64,000 bases of DNA, from NCBI GenBank assembly GCA_022788205.1, contig JALEVQ010000077.1, positions 1-64,000 of the forward strand, written 5' to 3'. Below, in pieces: positions 16,851-25,786 of the stretch. A model generated the notes under the pieces. The model did no database searches and was not told the origin of the DNA. It saw only the letters and a list, made by a program, of their open reading frames with translations. The stretch comes from Robinsoniella sp. (lineage in GTDB: Bacteria; Bacillota; Clostridia; Lachnospirales; Lachnospiraceae). The position numbers and the translations under genes were made by a program. The first letter of the stretch is position 1, and every line of letters starts with the position of its first letter.

Positions 16851-18390
16851 TGCGCAAGATGGATGCCCGGGTGGCAGCGTATGTCCGATTGTCGCGGGAA
16901 GATGGGGATAAACTGGAGAGTGACAGTGTGGGAAACCAAAAAACGCTCCTCCAGGAGTTTATCCGCAGGCGAGAAGGGTTAAAATTGATCGACCTCTATA
17001 TTGATGATGGGTGGAGCGGGACGAATTTTGAACGACCGTCTTTTCAGCGCATGATCCGGGACATCGAGGGCGGGAGGATTGACTGTGTCATCGTGAAGGA
17101 TCTCTCAAGATTTGGCAGGGACTATCTGGAGACGGGGCGTTACCTGGAGCGCTATTTCCCGCAGCACAATATTCGGTTTATCTCTGTTTTGGATGGGATC
17201 GACAGCGAGAAAAGGCAGTATGATCTGATGATGCCGATCAAAAATTTATTCAATGAGCAGTATGCCCGTGACATCTCGAAAAAAGTGCACGCTGCGGTGA
17301 GGACAAAACAGGAGGCGGGACAATTTATCGGCGCTTTTGCGTCGTATGGATATCAGAAGTCACCGGAGAATAAAAATAAGCTGGTGGTAGACCCGTATGC
17401 AGCTGAAATTGTGAAGAAAATTTTTTCGATGTACGGCGAGGGATACTCAAAGACTCAGATTGCGAGATGGCTGAATGAGCATCAGATTCTCCCGCCGTCC
17501 GAGTATAAAAGGCAGAACGGAGAGCGCTATCGCAACGGAAATTGTCTGGGAGGTACCGCGTGCTGGACCTACTCTACAGTGTATAAGATTTTGCAGAATG
17601 AGATGTATGTCGGAAATATGGTTCAGGGGAAAAAATATCAGGAGATGCACCGGAGACAGAAGATGACAAGGAAAGAGGAATGGGTCGTGGTGGAGAAGAC
17701 GCAAGAGGCGATTATCGACAAGACAACTTGGGAGAGAGTGCAGCGAATGATGCAGAGGCAGACACGTGTAGTGGGATCGGGAGGCGAACAGAACCGGTTT
17801 GCCGGACTTCTCAGGTGTGCAGACTGTGGGAGAATGCTTGTGAGAAAAGGTGAGGGGGAGAAAAGCCGTTATTACTGTGGATCTTATATTCGCTCAGGGA
17901 GAAGCTGTTGTACACCTCATACGGTGACGTATGCAGTTTTGATGGAACTGTTATCACGAGATTTTGAGAAGATGATTCCGATGGTCGAGCAAGAGAGGGA
18001 AAGACTCCGTCAGGAAATGTTGAAAGACAGACAGAAGGAAGTGCACAGAGCATATAAAAAGTTAGAGGCAGAGTGTGAAACGGTGCTGAATTTGAAGAGA
18101 GAAGTGTATGAGGATTTTAAAAAAGGTATTCTGTCAGAGGAAGAGAAAAACTTCTACATGGAGAGTTACCGGGAAAAAGAAAAAAGTTTGAGAATGCAGA
18201 TGGATTGCCTGGAGGGGAAAAAGAAGTTTGATACAGGGCAGGATAGCGAAGTCCAGAAAGAGACGGCACAGGGGAAAGAGAGGATGGAAGCATGGATGAA
18301 GAGGGCAGTTTTGGCAGAGATGATGGAAGAGATTGTGGTCGGAGAGGGAAAAATTGAACTGGTCTATCGCTTTTGACATCCGCCCCATGG
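16835..18390 (+). mobile_element. Minimal serine-recombinase element inserted in an amidase gene
   Basis: The element is bounded by CATGG at 16835-16839 and CATGG at 18386-18390. Removing one copy plus the 1551 bp between the starts of the two copies joins CCAGGG-CATGG to CATGG-CGGCAG and rebuilds a continuous amidase frame (IDPGHGGRDPG). Almost the entire insert is one recombinase gene: it begins 11 bp after the left core and its stop is 9 bp before the right core. No cargo, second integrase or excisionase gene is visible. Its size, a multiple of three, keeps the two amidase parts in one frame. Confidence 0.9.
16850..18376 (+). CDS. Large serine recombinase
   Basis: Site-specific recombinase of about 505 residues. 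N-terminal resolvase domain with the nucleophile in VAAYVRLSRED (Ser about residue 15), DDGWSGTNFERPSFQRM and VKDLSRFGRD; then the Recombinase domain (about 170-290), a zinc ribbon (RCADCGRML with YYCGSY), a coiled coil and a short C-terminal tail. GGGGAAGG at the left junction serves as ribosome site for ATG 16850 (or ATG 16859). The frame also continues upstream to the amidase ATG at 16808, so a fusion start is possible. It is the only gene of the element and presumably catalyses its insertion and excision. Confidence 0.92.
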   Translation: MRKMDARVAAYVRLSREDGDKLESDSVGNQKTLLQEFIRRREGLKLIDLYIDDGWSGTNFERPSFQRMIRDIEGGRIDCVIVKDLSRFGRDYLETGRYLERYFPQHNIRFISVLDGIDSEKRQYDLMMPIKNLFNEQYARDISKKVHAAVRTKQEAGQFIGAFASYGYQKSPENKNKLVVDPYAAEIVKKIFSMYGEGYSKTQIARWLNEHQILPPSEYKRQNGERYRNGNCLGGTACWTYSTVYKILQNEMYVGNMVQGKKYQEMHRRQKMTRKEEWVVVEKTQEAIIDKTTWERVQRMMQRQTRVVGSGGEQNRFAGLLRCADCGRMLVRKGEGEKSRYYCGSYIRSGRSCCTPHTVTYAVLMELLSRDFEKMIPMVEQERERLRQEMLKDRQKEVHRAYKKLEAECETVLNLKREVYEDFKKGILSEEEKNFYMESYREKEKSLRMQMDCLEGKKKFDTGQDSEVQKETAQGKERMEAWMKRAVLAEMMEEIVVGEGKIELVYRF

Positions 18391-18400
18391 CGGCAGAGAC
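18376..18400. other. attR junction of the recombinase element
   Basis: Element sequence CATCCGCCC runs into core CATGG at 18386-18390 and then into amidase sequence CGGCAGAGAC. The predicted circular attP reads CGCCCCATGGGGAAGG, with CCCCATGGGG perfectly palindromic; the predicted attB reads CCAGGGCATGGCGGCAG. Confidence 0.8.
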
Positions 18401-19117
18401 CCTGGGGCAGTCTATGAAGGAAGACAGGAAAAAGATGATAATCTGAATCTGGCATTAGCAGTGGGGGATCTCTTGCAGGAAGCAGGGGAGGATGTCGTCT
18501 ATACGAGAGTGGAGGATGTCTATGATTCACCGCTGCAAAAGGCGCAGATGGCGAATGAGGCGGATGCAGACTGGTTTCTCTCTTTCCACAGAAATGCAGG
18601 CGATGAGCCAAATCAGTATGAAGGGGTACAGACTTTGGTGTTTGACATGTCGGGGGATAAGGTGGCGCTTGCCAAAAAGATCAACGAAAATCTGGCAGAA
18701 CTTGGCTTTCGAAACATCGGTGTAGAAGAGCGACCGAATCTGACGGTGCTGCGGCGCACAAAGATGCCTGCAGTCTTGATCGAGACTGGATTTATCGATT
18801 CAGACCGCGACAATGAGCTCTTCGACACGCAGTTTGAGGCGATCGCAAAGGCAATCGCTGAGGCAGTTCTTGAGATGACAGGGGGCGAGGAGAACTTGCA
18901 GACCTATCATGTCCAGGTAGGTGCGTACCGGAACAGACAAAATGCGGACGCGATGGCACAGAGACTTGCGGAGGATGGCTTTCCTGCCGAGATTATTTCG
19001 GATCAGGGATACAACAAAGTCATCAGCGGATCCTTCCGGAGCCTGGACAATGCGATCCGCATGGAGCGCAGACTGCGCAGAGCGGGATACCCGACGTATA
19101 TTATAAAAAAACTTTAA
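18386..19117 (+). pseudogene. 3-prime part of split N-acetylmuramoyl-L-alanine amidase (CwlC-like)
   Basis: Joined to codons 1-9 at 16808 this gives a 252-residue protein. Amidase_3 domain (1-175) has zinc ligands H10, E24 and H77 (LSFHRNAG) and catalytic E142 (LIETGF); a SPOR domain follows (181-252, HVQVGAYRNRQNAD). There is no signal peptide. Size, order and lack of a signal match B. subtilis CwlC, the sigma-K-dependent amidase that helps lyse the mother cell. In the inserted state H10 stays with the 5-prime fragment, the 3-prime part has no ribosome site, and no active enzyme can be made. No frameshift or stop is seen, so the gene looks kept for use after excision. Confidence 0.88.
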
Positions 19118-19308
19118 GAAAAATACACTTTTAAAATAGAAGAGAAGATGATATGATAATAAAGATTCAGCCATAGATGGTGCCGAGACAGAACAAACGG
19201 CGTGATAAGAAGCTGAACAATGAAAAGCCAGAAAATCAGGGAAATTTTTCAGACTGTCGTGTATGGCAGCAACATCCCTGATCAGCAATAAGGAATAAGA
19301 GGGATAGA

Positions 19309-21315
19309 ATGGGCGAGATCACAAAAGGAAAAAAGACAGACGAGACATTTCTGGACGATCCAGATATCAATTTTTCTGATGAGGCGCAAGAAGAGGAGCA
19401 GGCGGAAAATGTCGTAAAATTGGAAGACCCGCCGACATACGACTCAGTGGATAACATGGTATCTAATGAGCAAAATACAAAAGAGAAAGAAGAAATTTTT
19501 GAGGATTTTCCAAAGAAAAAGTTGATTTGTCAAAATTGTCATGCAGAGCTTAGAGAAAGCGACCGTTTTTGCCCTTCCTGCGGAGTAAAATGCAGCATTG
19601 AAGAGACGGACGCGCCAAAAGAAGACGACAGTACACAGGAGGATTCGGAGGTCCCGAGAATCTGTGCAGAGGAATTGAGAAAAAGTGTTGAGAGAGAGCA
19701 GGAGATTGAGGCGGAACAGAAAGAAGAATCTGAACCTCAAAATCAGGCAGAATCAGATTCAGATCAATTACAGACAGAAAATTCATCTTCTGAGACAGTC
19801 AGCTATACCGAGGAAGAACGGCGCGGCCAGGTGCTGCGCATGACACAGGACAGAATCAATTATGAGAGCCAGATTGAGCATCTGGGAGCAGATCCAGAAG
19901 AAGAGAAGCCAAAGAAAAAGAAAAAAAAGTGGAAAGTTGTGCTTGGAACGATCGGGGCAATCCTGGGTGTCACTGTGGTCGGCGTGTACGCCGCGGGTGT
20001 CTACCATTTTCAAGATCGCTTCTTCTTAAATACGACGATCAACGGTATCGATGTGTCAGAAGACACGGTAGAAAACTTTAACAAAAATGTAGGCGATGAG
20101 ATCGCGAAATATCAGATTGCGGTGAAGGAGAGAGGCGGTGTGACCGAATATCTTACCTCCGCAGATCTTGGATATGGCTACACGCCAAAAGGTGAGACGG
20201 AGCAGATCAAAGGATTCCAGAATGCATTCTTGTGGCCGGAGTGTCTGTTCACGACGTATATCTATACCTTTGAGACAAGTACCGCTTACAGCGATGCAAC
20301 TCTGGAACAGAGCGTCAAAAACATGGCATGTTTCAAAGAAGAAAATGTGGTGCAGCCAAAAGATGCGTATGTCAAATACGATGGAGAGATCTATGAGATT
20401 GTGTCAGAGGTAGAGGGAAATCTGCTTGACCAGGAGAAAGTGATTGAGCTGGTCAGAAATGCGGTAGAGACAGGCGCACAGGAGATTTCTCTTGAGGATG
20501 CCGACTGTTATATTGAGCCACAGAGAAGGAAAGATGACACGGCGATGAACAGTGCGGTAGACCAGTTGAACACATACCTGAGCACAGAAATCGAATATAT
20601 CTTCGGTGACAACAGAGAAGTTCTGGATGTGAGTGTGCTGCGGGATTGGATTTCGTTTGATGAGACAACCTTCACAGTAAGTTTTGATGAAGAAAAACTT
20701 GCAGAGTATGTGTCACAGCTTGCAGAAAAATATGACACATACAATAAAGACAGACAATTCACTACCCATGACGGAAGTGTGGTGACAGTAAGTGGCGGAA
20801 GTGGATATGGATGGATGATTGATCAAGAGTCCGAAGTGCAGGAAGTAGAACAGTGGATTGCGCAAGGCGCTCAGAACATTCGCTATGCAGTGTTTGCCAA
20901 GGAGGCGGAGAGTTGGTATAATTGCGATTTGGGGGACAGTTATATCGAGATCGACCTGACAAACCAGCATGTCTGGCTGTATATCGATGGGCAGGAAATC
21001 GTCTCCTCCGACTGTGTCTCCGGGGATATGACGATTCCGGATCGGATGACACCTGCCGGAACGTATACTCTGTATTATAAAGAATCTCCCTCTATCTTAA
21101 AAGGAGAGGGATATGAAGATGGTGTGGAGGTGCAGTACTGGATGCCGTTCAACGGAGGAGTTGGACTGCATGATGCATCCTGGAGAACAGAATTTGGAGG
21201 TCAGATCTATGTCAGCAACGGATCACACGGATGTGTCAATCTGCCGACAGAGATGGCGAAGAAGCTTTATGATAATGTCTATCCGGGAATTCCGATCATT
21301 TGTTACTATCGATAA
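19309..21315 (+). CDS. Membrane-anchored L,D-transpeptidase with cytoplasmic zinc ribbon
   Basis: A 668-residue protein. Residues 1-200 are acidic and cytoplasmic, with a zinc ribbon CQNCHAELRESDRFCPSCG near 70. A lysine run and one transmembrane helix follow (about 203-232, WKVVLGTIGAILGVTVVGVY). Outside are peptidoglycan-binding-type repeats (about 240-530) and a C-terminal YkuD catalytic domain (about 545-668) with GLHDA and the catalytic cysteine in SHGCVNLP. It should make 3-3 cross-links in peptidoglycan. It lies 190 bp after the split amidase; the gap has no clear promoter. Confidence 0.9.
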   Translation: MGEITKGKKTDETFLDDPDINFSDEAQEEEQAENVVKLEDPPTYDSVDNMVSNEQNTKEKEEIFEDFPKKKLICQNCHAELRESDRFCPSCGVKCSIEETDAPKEDDSTQEDSEVPRICAEELRKSVEREQEIEAEQKEESEPQNQAESDSDQLQTENSSSETVSYTEEERRGQVLRMTQDRINYESQIEHLGADPEEEKPKKKKKKWKVVLGTIGAILGVTVVGVYAAGVYHFQDRFFLNTTINGIDVSEDTVENFNKNVGDEIAKYQIAVKERGGVTEYLTSADLGYGYTPKGETEQIKGFQNAFLWPECLFTTYIYTFETSTAYSDATLEQSVKNMACFKEENVVQPKDAYVKYDGEIYEIVSEVEGNLLDQEKVIELVRNAVETGAQEISLEDADCYIEPQRRKDDTAMNSAVDQLNTYLSTEIEYIFGDNREVLDVSVLRDWISFDETTFTVSFDEEKLAEYVSQLAEKYDTYNKDRQFTTHDGSVVTVSGGSGYGWMIDQESEVQEVEQWIAQGAQNIRYAVFAKEAESWYNCDLGDSYIEIDLTNQHVWLYIDGQEIVSSDCVSGDMTIPDRMTPAGTYTLYYKESPSILKGEGYEDGVEVQYWMPFNGGVGLHDASWRTEFGGQIYVSNGSHGCVNLPTEMAKKLYDNVYPGIPIICYYR

Positions 21316-21355
21316 GCAGGCTGAAAAACAAAACAAAGATGACGCCTGAGAAAGG

Positions 21356-21429
21356 ATGCTGCAAAATCAAACACTTTGCGCTCGGAAGCAAGTCTCCGAA
21401 CAGAAAGGTGAAATTTTTGCAGCATTTTT
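21356..21429 (+). terminator. Terminator after the L,D-transpeptidase
   Basis: ATGCTGCAAAA and TTTTGCAGCAT pair across a long loop and are followed by a T run. Confidence 0.6.
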
Positions 21430-21449
21430 GTTGAAAAAAAGGAAAAATC

Positions 21450-22532
21450 ATGACAGAAAAAATTGTAAAACCGCTTTTAAAGTGGTATGATGAAAATGCA
21501 AGGATTTTGCCGTGGAGAGAAGAACCGACGCCGTATCGTGTCTGGGTATCTGAGATTATGCTTCAGCAGACAAGAGTGGAGGCGGTGAAACCGTTTTTTG
21601 AACGATTTGTGAAAAATCTTCCGGATATCACAGAGCTGGCGGAATGTGAGCCAGAGCGGCTTCTGAAGCTTTGGGAAGGGCTTGGATATTATAACCGGGT
21701 GAAAAATATGCAAAAAGCGGCGATTGTGGTCAAAGAACAGTATGGTGGGAAACTTCCGGACGATTACGAGAGATTGATGAGCTTACCGGGGATAGGAAGT
21801 TATACTGCAGGAGCAATCGCATCGATCGCATATGGAATCGCTGTCCCAGCGGTGGATGGAAATGTGCTTCGGGTGATCACGAGAGTGACGGCAGACAGCG
21901 ATGATATTATGAAGCAGTCTGTGAGGCGGAAGGTGGAAGACGAGCTTGGAAGGATCATTCCGAAAGAGCGACCGGGCGCATTCAATCAGGCGCTGATGGA
22001 ACTTGGAGCCACTGTCTGTGTGCCAAACGGTATGGCAAAGTGTGAACAATGTCCGCTCGCAAAATTTTGCACAGCTCACATACAAGGGCGGGAGATGGAC
22101 TTTCCGTCGAAGAAAAAGAAAAAAGAAAGAAAAATAGAAGAAAAGACGGTGCTGGTTATTCGGGACGGCGAAAGGGCGGCTATACGAAAAAGACCGACAA
22201 AGGGACTTTTAGCGGGGATGTACGAGCTGCCAAATTTGGCGGGACATCTCAGCGAGGACGAAGTGCTCAGAGAGATGAAAGAGATGAATTTTTCGCCGAT
22301 CAGAATTCAGAAGCTGGGAGTCGCAAAGCATATCTTCAGTCATGTGGAATGGCATATGATCGGATATGTTGTCTGGGTGGAAGAGTCAGAAGATATGCCA
22401 GATCAGATGATACTGGTCGAGCCAGAGGAGACAGAAAAAACATATCCTATTCCGGCGGCATTTACAGCTTACGCGAGATATCTGAATATCCGGCTTGGAC
22501 AGGAAAAATACGAAAAGAATGAGAAAGAATAA
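21450..22532 (+). CDS. mutY: A/G-specific adenine DNA glycosylase
   Basis: Removes adenine mispaired with 8-oxoguanine. Helix-hairpin-helix LPGIGSYTAGAIASIAYG with catalytic Asp in PAVDGNVLRV; catalytic Glu in VSEIMLQQTRVE. The iron-sulfur loop CVPNGMAKCEQCPLAKFC has the four cysteines, although the first spacing is seven residues, one more than in E. coli MutY. The C-terminal Nudix-like domain (about 225-350) recognises 8-oxoguanine. Length 360 is normal. Twelve bases separate it from the glycosyltransferase, so they are probably co-transcribed. Confidence 0.95.
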   Translation: MTEKIVKPLLKWYDENARILPWREEPTPYRVWVSEIMLQQTRVEAVKPFFERFVKNLPDITELAECEPERLLKLWEGLGYYNRVKNMQKAAIVVKEQYGGKLPDDYERLMSLPGIGSYTAGAIASIAYGIAVPAVDGNVLRVITRVTADSDDIMKQSVRRKVEDELGRIIPKERPGAFNQALMELGATVCVPNGMAKCEQCPLAKFCTAHIQGREMDFPSKKKKKERKIEEKTVLVIRDGERAAIRKRPTKGLLAGMYELPNLAGHLSEDEVLREMKEMNFSPIRIQKLGVAKHIFSHVEWHMIGYVVWVEESEDMPDQMILVEPEETEKTYPIPAAFTAYARYLNIRLGQEKYEKNEKE

Positions 22533-22544
22533 CGAGGTCATGAG

Positions 22545-23561
22545 ATGAAAATACTTTCAGTCGCAATTCCATGTTATAATTCGGAAGCGTATATGGAAAA
22601 ATGTATCAAATCCCTTCTGGTGGGGGGAAATGATGTGGAGATCTTGATCGTAGATGACGGGTCATCGGACAGGACAGCCGAGATCGCAGACGACTATCAG
22701 AAAAGATACCCCAATATTGTAAAGGCAATTCACCAGGAAAACGGTGGTCACGGCGAGGCGGTCAACGCAGGACTGCGCAACGCGACAGGCTTGTACTATA
22801 AAGTCGTTGACAGTGACGATTGGGTGGACGCAGAGGCGTACCATAAAATCCTTCACACTTTAAAAGAACTCGTGGGTGGACCTGATACAGTGGATATGGT
22901 GATCAGCAACTTTGTCTATGACAAAGTGGGTGCAAAGCGTAAAAAGGTGATGCAGTACCGCTCAGCGCTGCCGAAAGAGAAAATTTTTACCTGGAGTGAG
23001 ATGGGAAAACTGCACACAGGTCATTATATTTTGATGCATTCTGTCATCTACCGCACAAAGCTTTTGCGAGAGTGTGGTCTGGAGCTGCCAAAGCATACAT
23101 TCTATGTGGACAATCTGTTTGTGTATCAACCACTTCCAAGTGTAAAGAAGATGATCTATCTCGATGTGAACTTTTATCACTATTTCATCGGAAGAGACGA
23201 TCAGTCCGTCAATGAAGAGGTCATGATCCGCAGAATCGATCAGCAGATCAGAGTCAACAAGATCATGATCGATTGTTTTGTCTCACAGAAGATTACAAAC
23301 AAAAAATTGAAAAAATATATGATCAGTTACCTTGATATCATAACAACGATTTCTTCTATCATGCTGATCAAATCGGGAACAGAAGAAAACTTGAAGAAAA
23401 AAGAAGAACTGTGGCTGTACTTAAAGAAGAGTGATCTGTGGCTGTACTACAAGCTGCGCAGAGGATTACTCGGGACGGTGATGAACCTTCCTGGAAAGAC
23501 AGGAAGAAAACTTTCCGTCGTAGCGTACAAAATCACACAAAAATTTTATGGATTTAACTAA
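22545..23561 (+). CDS. Family 2 glycosyltransferase
   Basis: GT-A fold enzyme of 338 residues. The N-terminus has SVAIPCYNSEAYMEKCIKSL and VDDGSSDRT, with the metal-binding motif VVDSDDWVDA near residue 90. No transmembrane segments are obvious; the C-terminus is basic. The sugar donor and acceptor cannot be inferred; with no wall-polymer cluster nearby, its role is open. It follows mutY by 12 bases and is closed by a strong hairpin. Confidence 0.85.
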   Translation: MKILSVAIPCYNSEAYMEKCIKSLLVGGNDVEILIVDDGSSDRTAEIADDYQKRYPNIVKAIHQENGGHGEAVNAGLRNATGLYYKVVDSDDWVDAEAYHKILHTLKELVGGPDTVDMVISNFVYDKVGAKRKKVMQYRSALPKEKIFTWSEMGKLHTGHYILMHSVIYRTKLLRECGLELPKHTFYVDNLFVYQPLPSVKKMIYLDVNFYHYFIGRDDQSVNEEVMIRRIDQQIRVNKIMIDCFVSQKITNKKLKKYMISYLDIITTISSIMLIKSGTEENLKKKEELWLYLKKSDLWLYYKLRRGLLGTVMNLPGKTGRKLSVVAYKITQKFYGFN

Positions 23562-23570
23562 GGCAGAAAG

Positions 23571-23620
23571 ATGCCCGGGAGCTTTGCACACAATGGTGGC
23601 GAGGAAGCTTCTGGGCATTT
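23571..23620 (+). terminator. Terminator after the glycosyltransferase
   Basis: A 14-bp stem (ATGCCCGGGAGCTT with AAGCTTCTGGGCAT, two G-U pairs) followed by a short T-rich stretch. Confidence 0.7.
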
Positions 23621-23683
23621 ATCATGCGCCCTTTGCCGCTGCAATTTTTTCGGAGAGATACAATCAATAGTTGCCACTAAAAG

Positions 23684-23712
23684 TTGTATTTTGAAAAAAA
23701 TTATGATATGAT
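23684..23712 (+). promoter_or_regulatory. Probable glnS promoter
   Basis: TTGTAT and TATGAT separated by 17 bp, giving a leader of about 175 nt before glnS. Confidence 0.55.
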
Positions 23713-23741
23713 GGTCAGGAAACTGATTTTGAAAGAAGGTG

Positions 23742-23763
23742 ACCGCTGTCTCAGCGGTTTTCT
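23742..23763 (+). promoter_or_regulatory. Terminator-like hairpin in the glnS leader
   Basis: ACCGCTG-TCT-CAGCGGT followed by TTTTCT, about 25 nt after the expected transcription start. The following AGCGGCGGTTC could pair with the left arm instead, so an attenuator is possible. No T-box sequence is present. Confidence 0.4.
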
Positions 23764-23894
23764 ATAGCGGCGGTTCAACGCAGGAAACTGTAGAGTGATC
23801 CTCCCGGAATATGGCAACAGCATATTTGGCAATGAAATCAGAAAAATAAGAGAAAGAAAAATGGAAGAAGGAAAGGGTTAGGAGGTTCGAGAAT

Positions 23895-25568
23895 ATGGAA
23901 GAAACAAAAGAAGTTGTCTCCAAAAATTTTATTGAGCAGATCATTGAAAAAGATATCCAGGAAGGAAAATGTGAGACCGTTCACACACGATTTCCTCCGG
24001 AACCAAATGGATATCTCCATATCGGTCATGCAAAATCGATTCTGTTGAACTATGGTTTGGCGCAGAAATATAATGGAAAATTTAACATGCGTTTTGATGA
24101 TACGAATCCGACGAAAGAAAAAGAAGAATTTGTAGAGTCGATTAAGGCAGATATCCAGTGGCTCGGCGCAGACTGGGAGGACCGTCTTTTCTTTGCATCG
24201 GATTACTTTGAACAGATGTATGAGGCGGCCGTGAAGCTGATCAAAAAAGGAAAAGCGTATGTCTGCGATTTATCCCCGGAGGAGATTCGCGAATACAGAG
24301 GAACGCTGACTGAGCCTGGAAAAGAAAGCCCATACCGCAACAGAAGTATTGTGGAGAATCTGGAATTATTCCAGAATATGAAAGATGGAAAATATGAAGA
24401 CGGGGAGAAAGTCCTGAGGGCAAAAATTGATATGGCTTCCCCAAACATCAATATGAGAGATCCGATCATCTACCGTGTTGCGCATATGAGACATCACAGA
24501 ACGGGAGATACATGGTGCATCTATCCGATGTATGATTTTGCTCATCCGATTGAGGATGCGATCGAGGGAATCACACATTCGATCTGTACGCTGGAGTTTG
24601 AGGATCACAGACCTCTGTATGACTGGGTTGTCAGAGAGCTGGAATATCCGCATCCTCCAAAGCAGATCGAGTTTGCAAAAATGTATCTGACGAATGTTGT
24701 CACCGGAAAGCGTTATATCAAACGCCTTGTGGAGCATGGCATCGTGGACGGATGGGATGACCCGAGACTGGTATCGATCGCTGCGCTCAGAAGAAGAGGA
24801 TTTACGCCAGAATCCATTAAAAATTTTGTCGAACTATGCGGCGTGAGCAAGAGTAACAGTTCTGTCGACTATGCGATGTTAGAGTACTGTATCCGTGAGG
24901 ACTTGAAGCTGAAGAGACCGCGTATGATGGCAGTTCTGGATCCGATCAAACTGATCATTGATAATTATCCGGAGGGTCAGGTGGAATATCTCGATGTCGA
25001 GAATAACCTGGAAAATGAAGCACTTGGAAAGAGAACGGTGCCATTTTGCAGAGAACTGTACATTGACCGCGAAGATTTCATGGAAAATCCGCCGAAAAAA
25101 TATTTCCGTCTTTTCCCGGGAAATGAAGTGCGCTTGATGCATGCATATTTTGTAAAATGTGAGAGCTTTGTCAAGGATGAGAATGGAAATGTGACAGAGA
25201 TCCACTGTACTTACGATCCAGAGACGAAATGCGGAACAGGATTCACCGGAAGAAAAGTAAAAGGAACGATTCACTGGGTGGCAGCTCCGACAGCAATCGA
25301 GGCAGAGGTGCGCCTGTATGAAAATATCATTGATGAAGAGAAAGGTGTCTACAACGAGGATGGTTCGCTGAATCTGAATCCAAATTCACTGACTGTCAGA
25401 AAATGCTATGTGGAGCCAGCGTTAAAAGATGCCAAAGCATATGACAGCTTCCAGTTTGTGAGACAGGGATATTTCTGCGTCGATGCAAAAGATTCCAAGC
25501 CAGATGCGATGGTATTTAACCGGATCGTATCGCTGAAGAGTTCTTTTAAACTGCCAAAACAGGACTAG
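23895..25568 (+). CDS. glnS: Glutaminyl-tRNA synthetase
   Basis: Charges tRNA-Gln directly. Class I signature HIGH at residues 42-45 ([12 protein letters not shown]), GlnRS-type [15 protein letters not shown] and [19 protein letters not shown], then DGWDDPRL and the C-terminal beta-barrel anticodon domain. The loop that normally reads MSKR-like is TGKR at 270-273. Length 557 is normal for bacterial GlnRS. RBS TAGGAGG is 11 bases before ATG. Many Firmicutes instead make Gln-tRNA by amidation; both routes can coexist in Clostridia. Confidence 0.94.
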   Translation: MEETKEVVSKNFIEQIIEKDIQEGKCETVHTRFPPEPNGYLHIGHAKSILLNYGLAQKYNGKFNMRFDDTNPTKEKEEFVESIKADIQWLGADWEDRLFFASDYFEQMYEAAVKLIKKGKAYVCDLSPEEIREYRGTLTEPGKESPYRNRSIVENLELFQNMKDGKYEDGEKVLRAKIDMASPNINMRDPIIYRVAHMRHHRTGDTWCIYPMYDFAHPIEDAIEGITHSICTLEFEDHRPLYDWVVRELEYPHPPKQIEFAKMYLTNVVTGKRYIKRLVEHGIVDGWDDPRLVSIAALRRRGFTPESIKNFVELCGVSKSNSSVDYAMLEYCIREDLKLKRPRMMAVLDPIKLIIDNYPEGQVEYLDVENNLENEALGKRTVPFCRELYIDREDFMENPPKKYFRLFPGNEVRLMHAYFVKCESFVKDENGNVTEIHCTYDPETKCGTGFTGRKVKGTIHWVAAPTAIEAEVRLYENIIDEEKGVYNEDGSLNLNPNSLTVRKCYVEPALKDAKAYDSFQFVRQGYFCVDAKDSKPDAMVFNRIVSLKSSFKLPKQD

Positions 25569-25596
25569 AAAAGAATAATCTGATAATAATCAAAAA

Positions 25597-25675
25597 AAGC
25601 GTATCTGTAAATGCTGCCCTGGAAAAGAGATCCTTGTTTTTCGGAACAGTACACGCAGATACGCTTGATTTTTTT
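25597..25675 (+). terminator. Terminator after glnS
   Basis: Stem AAGCGTATCTG / CAGATACGCTT with a loop of about 48 nt, followed by GATTTTTTT. Confidence 0.75.
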
Positions 25676-25786
25676 AACATTTCCCTCAACTGTCTTTTTT
25701 TCACGATTCTTTCTTTGATCATTTCTTAGCCTGAATGGAGATGAAATTAGTCTCAACTGCCACTTTTGTCTTTTGATTTTTTGAGA

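Noticed and set aside
16835..18390. Prophage or conjugative element at the recombinase
   Set aside because: The junctions leave only about 20 bp outside the recombinase gene, so there is no room for phage or transfer genes.
23712..23894. T-box riboswitch upstream of glnS
   Set aside because: No AGGGTGGTACCGCG-type T-box sequence and no specifier-loop arrangement.
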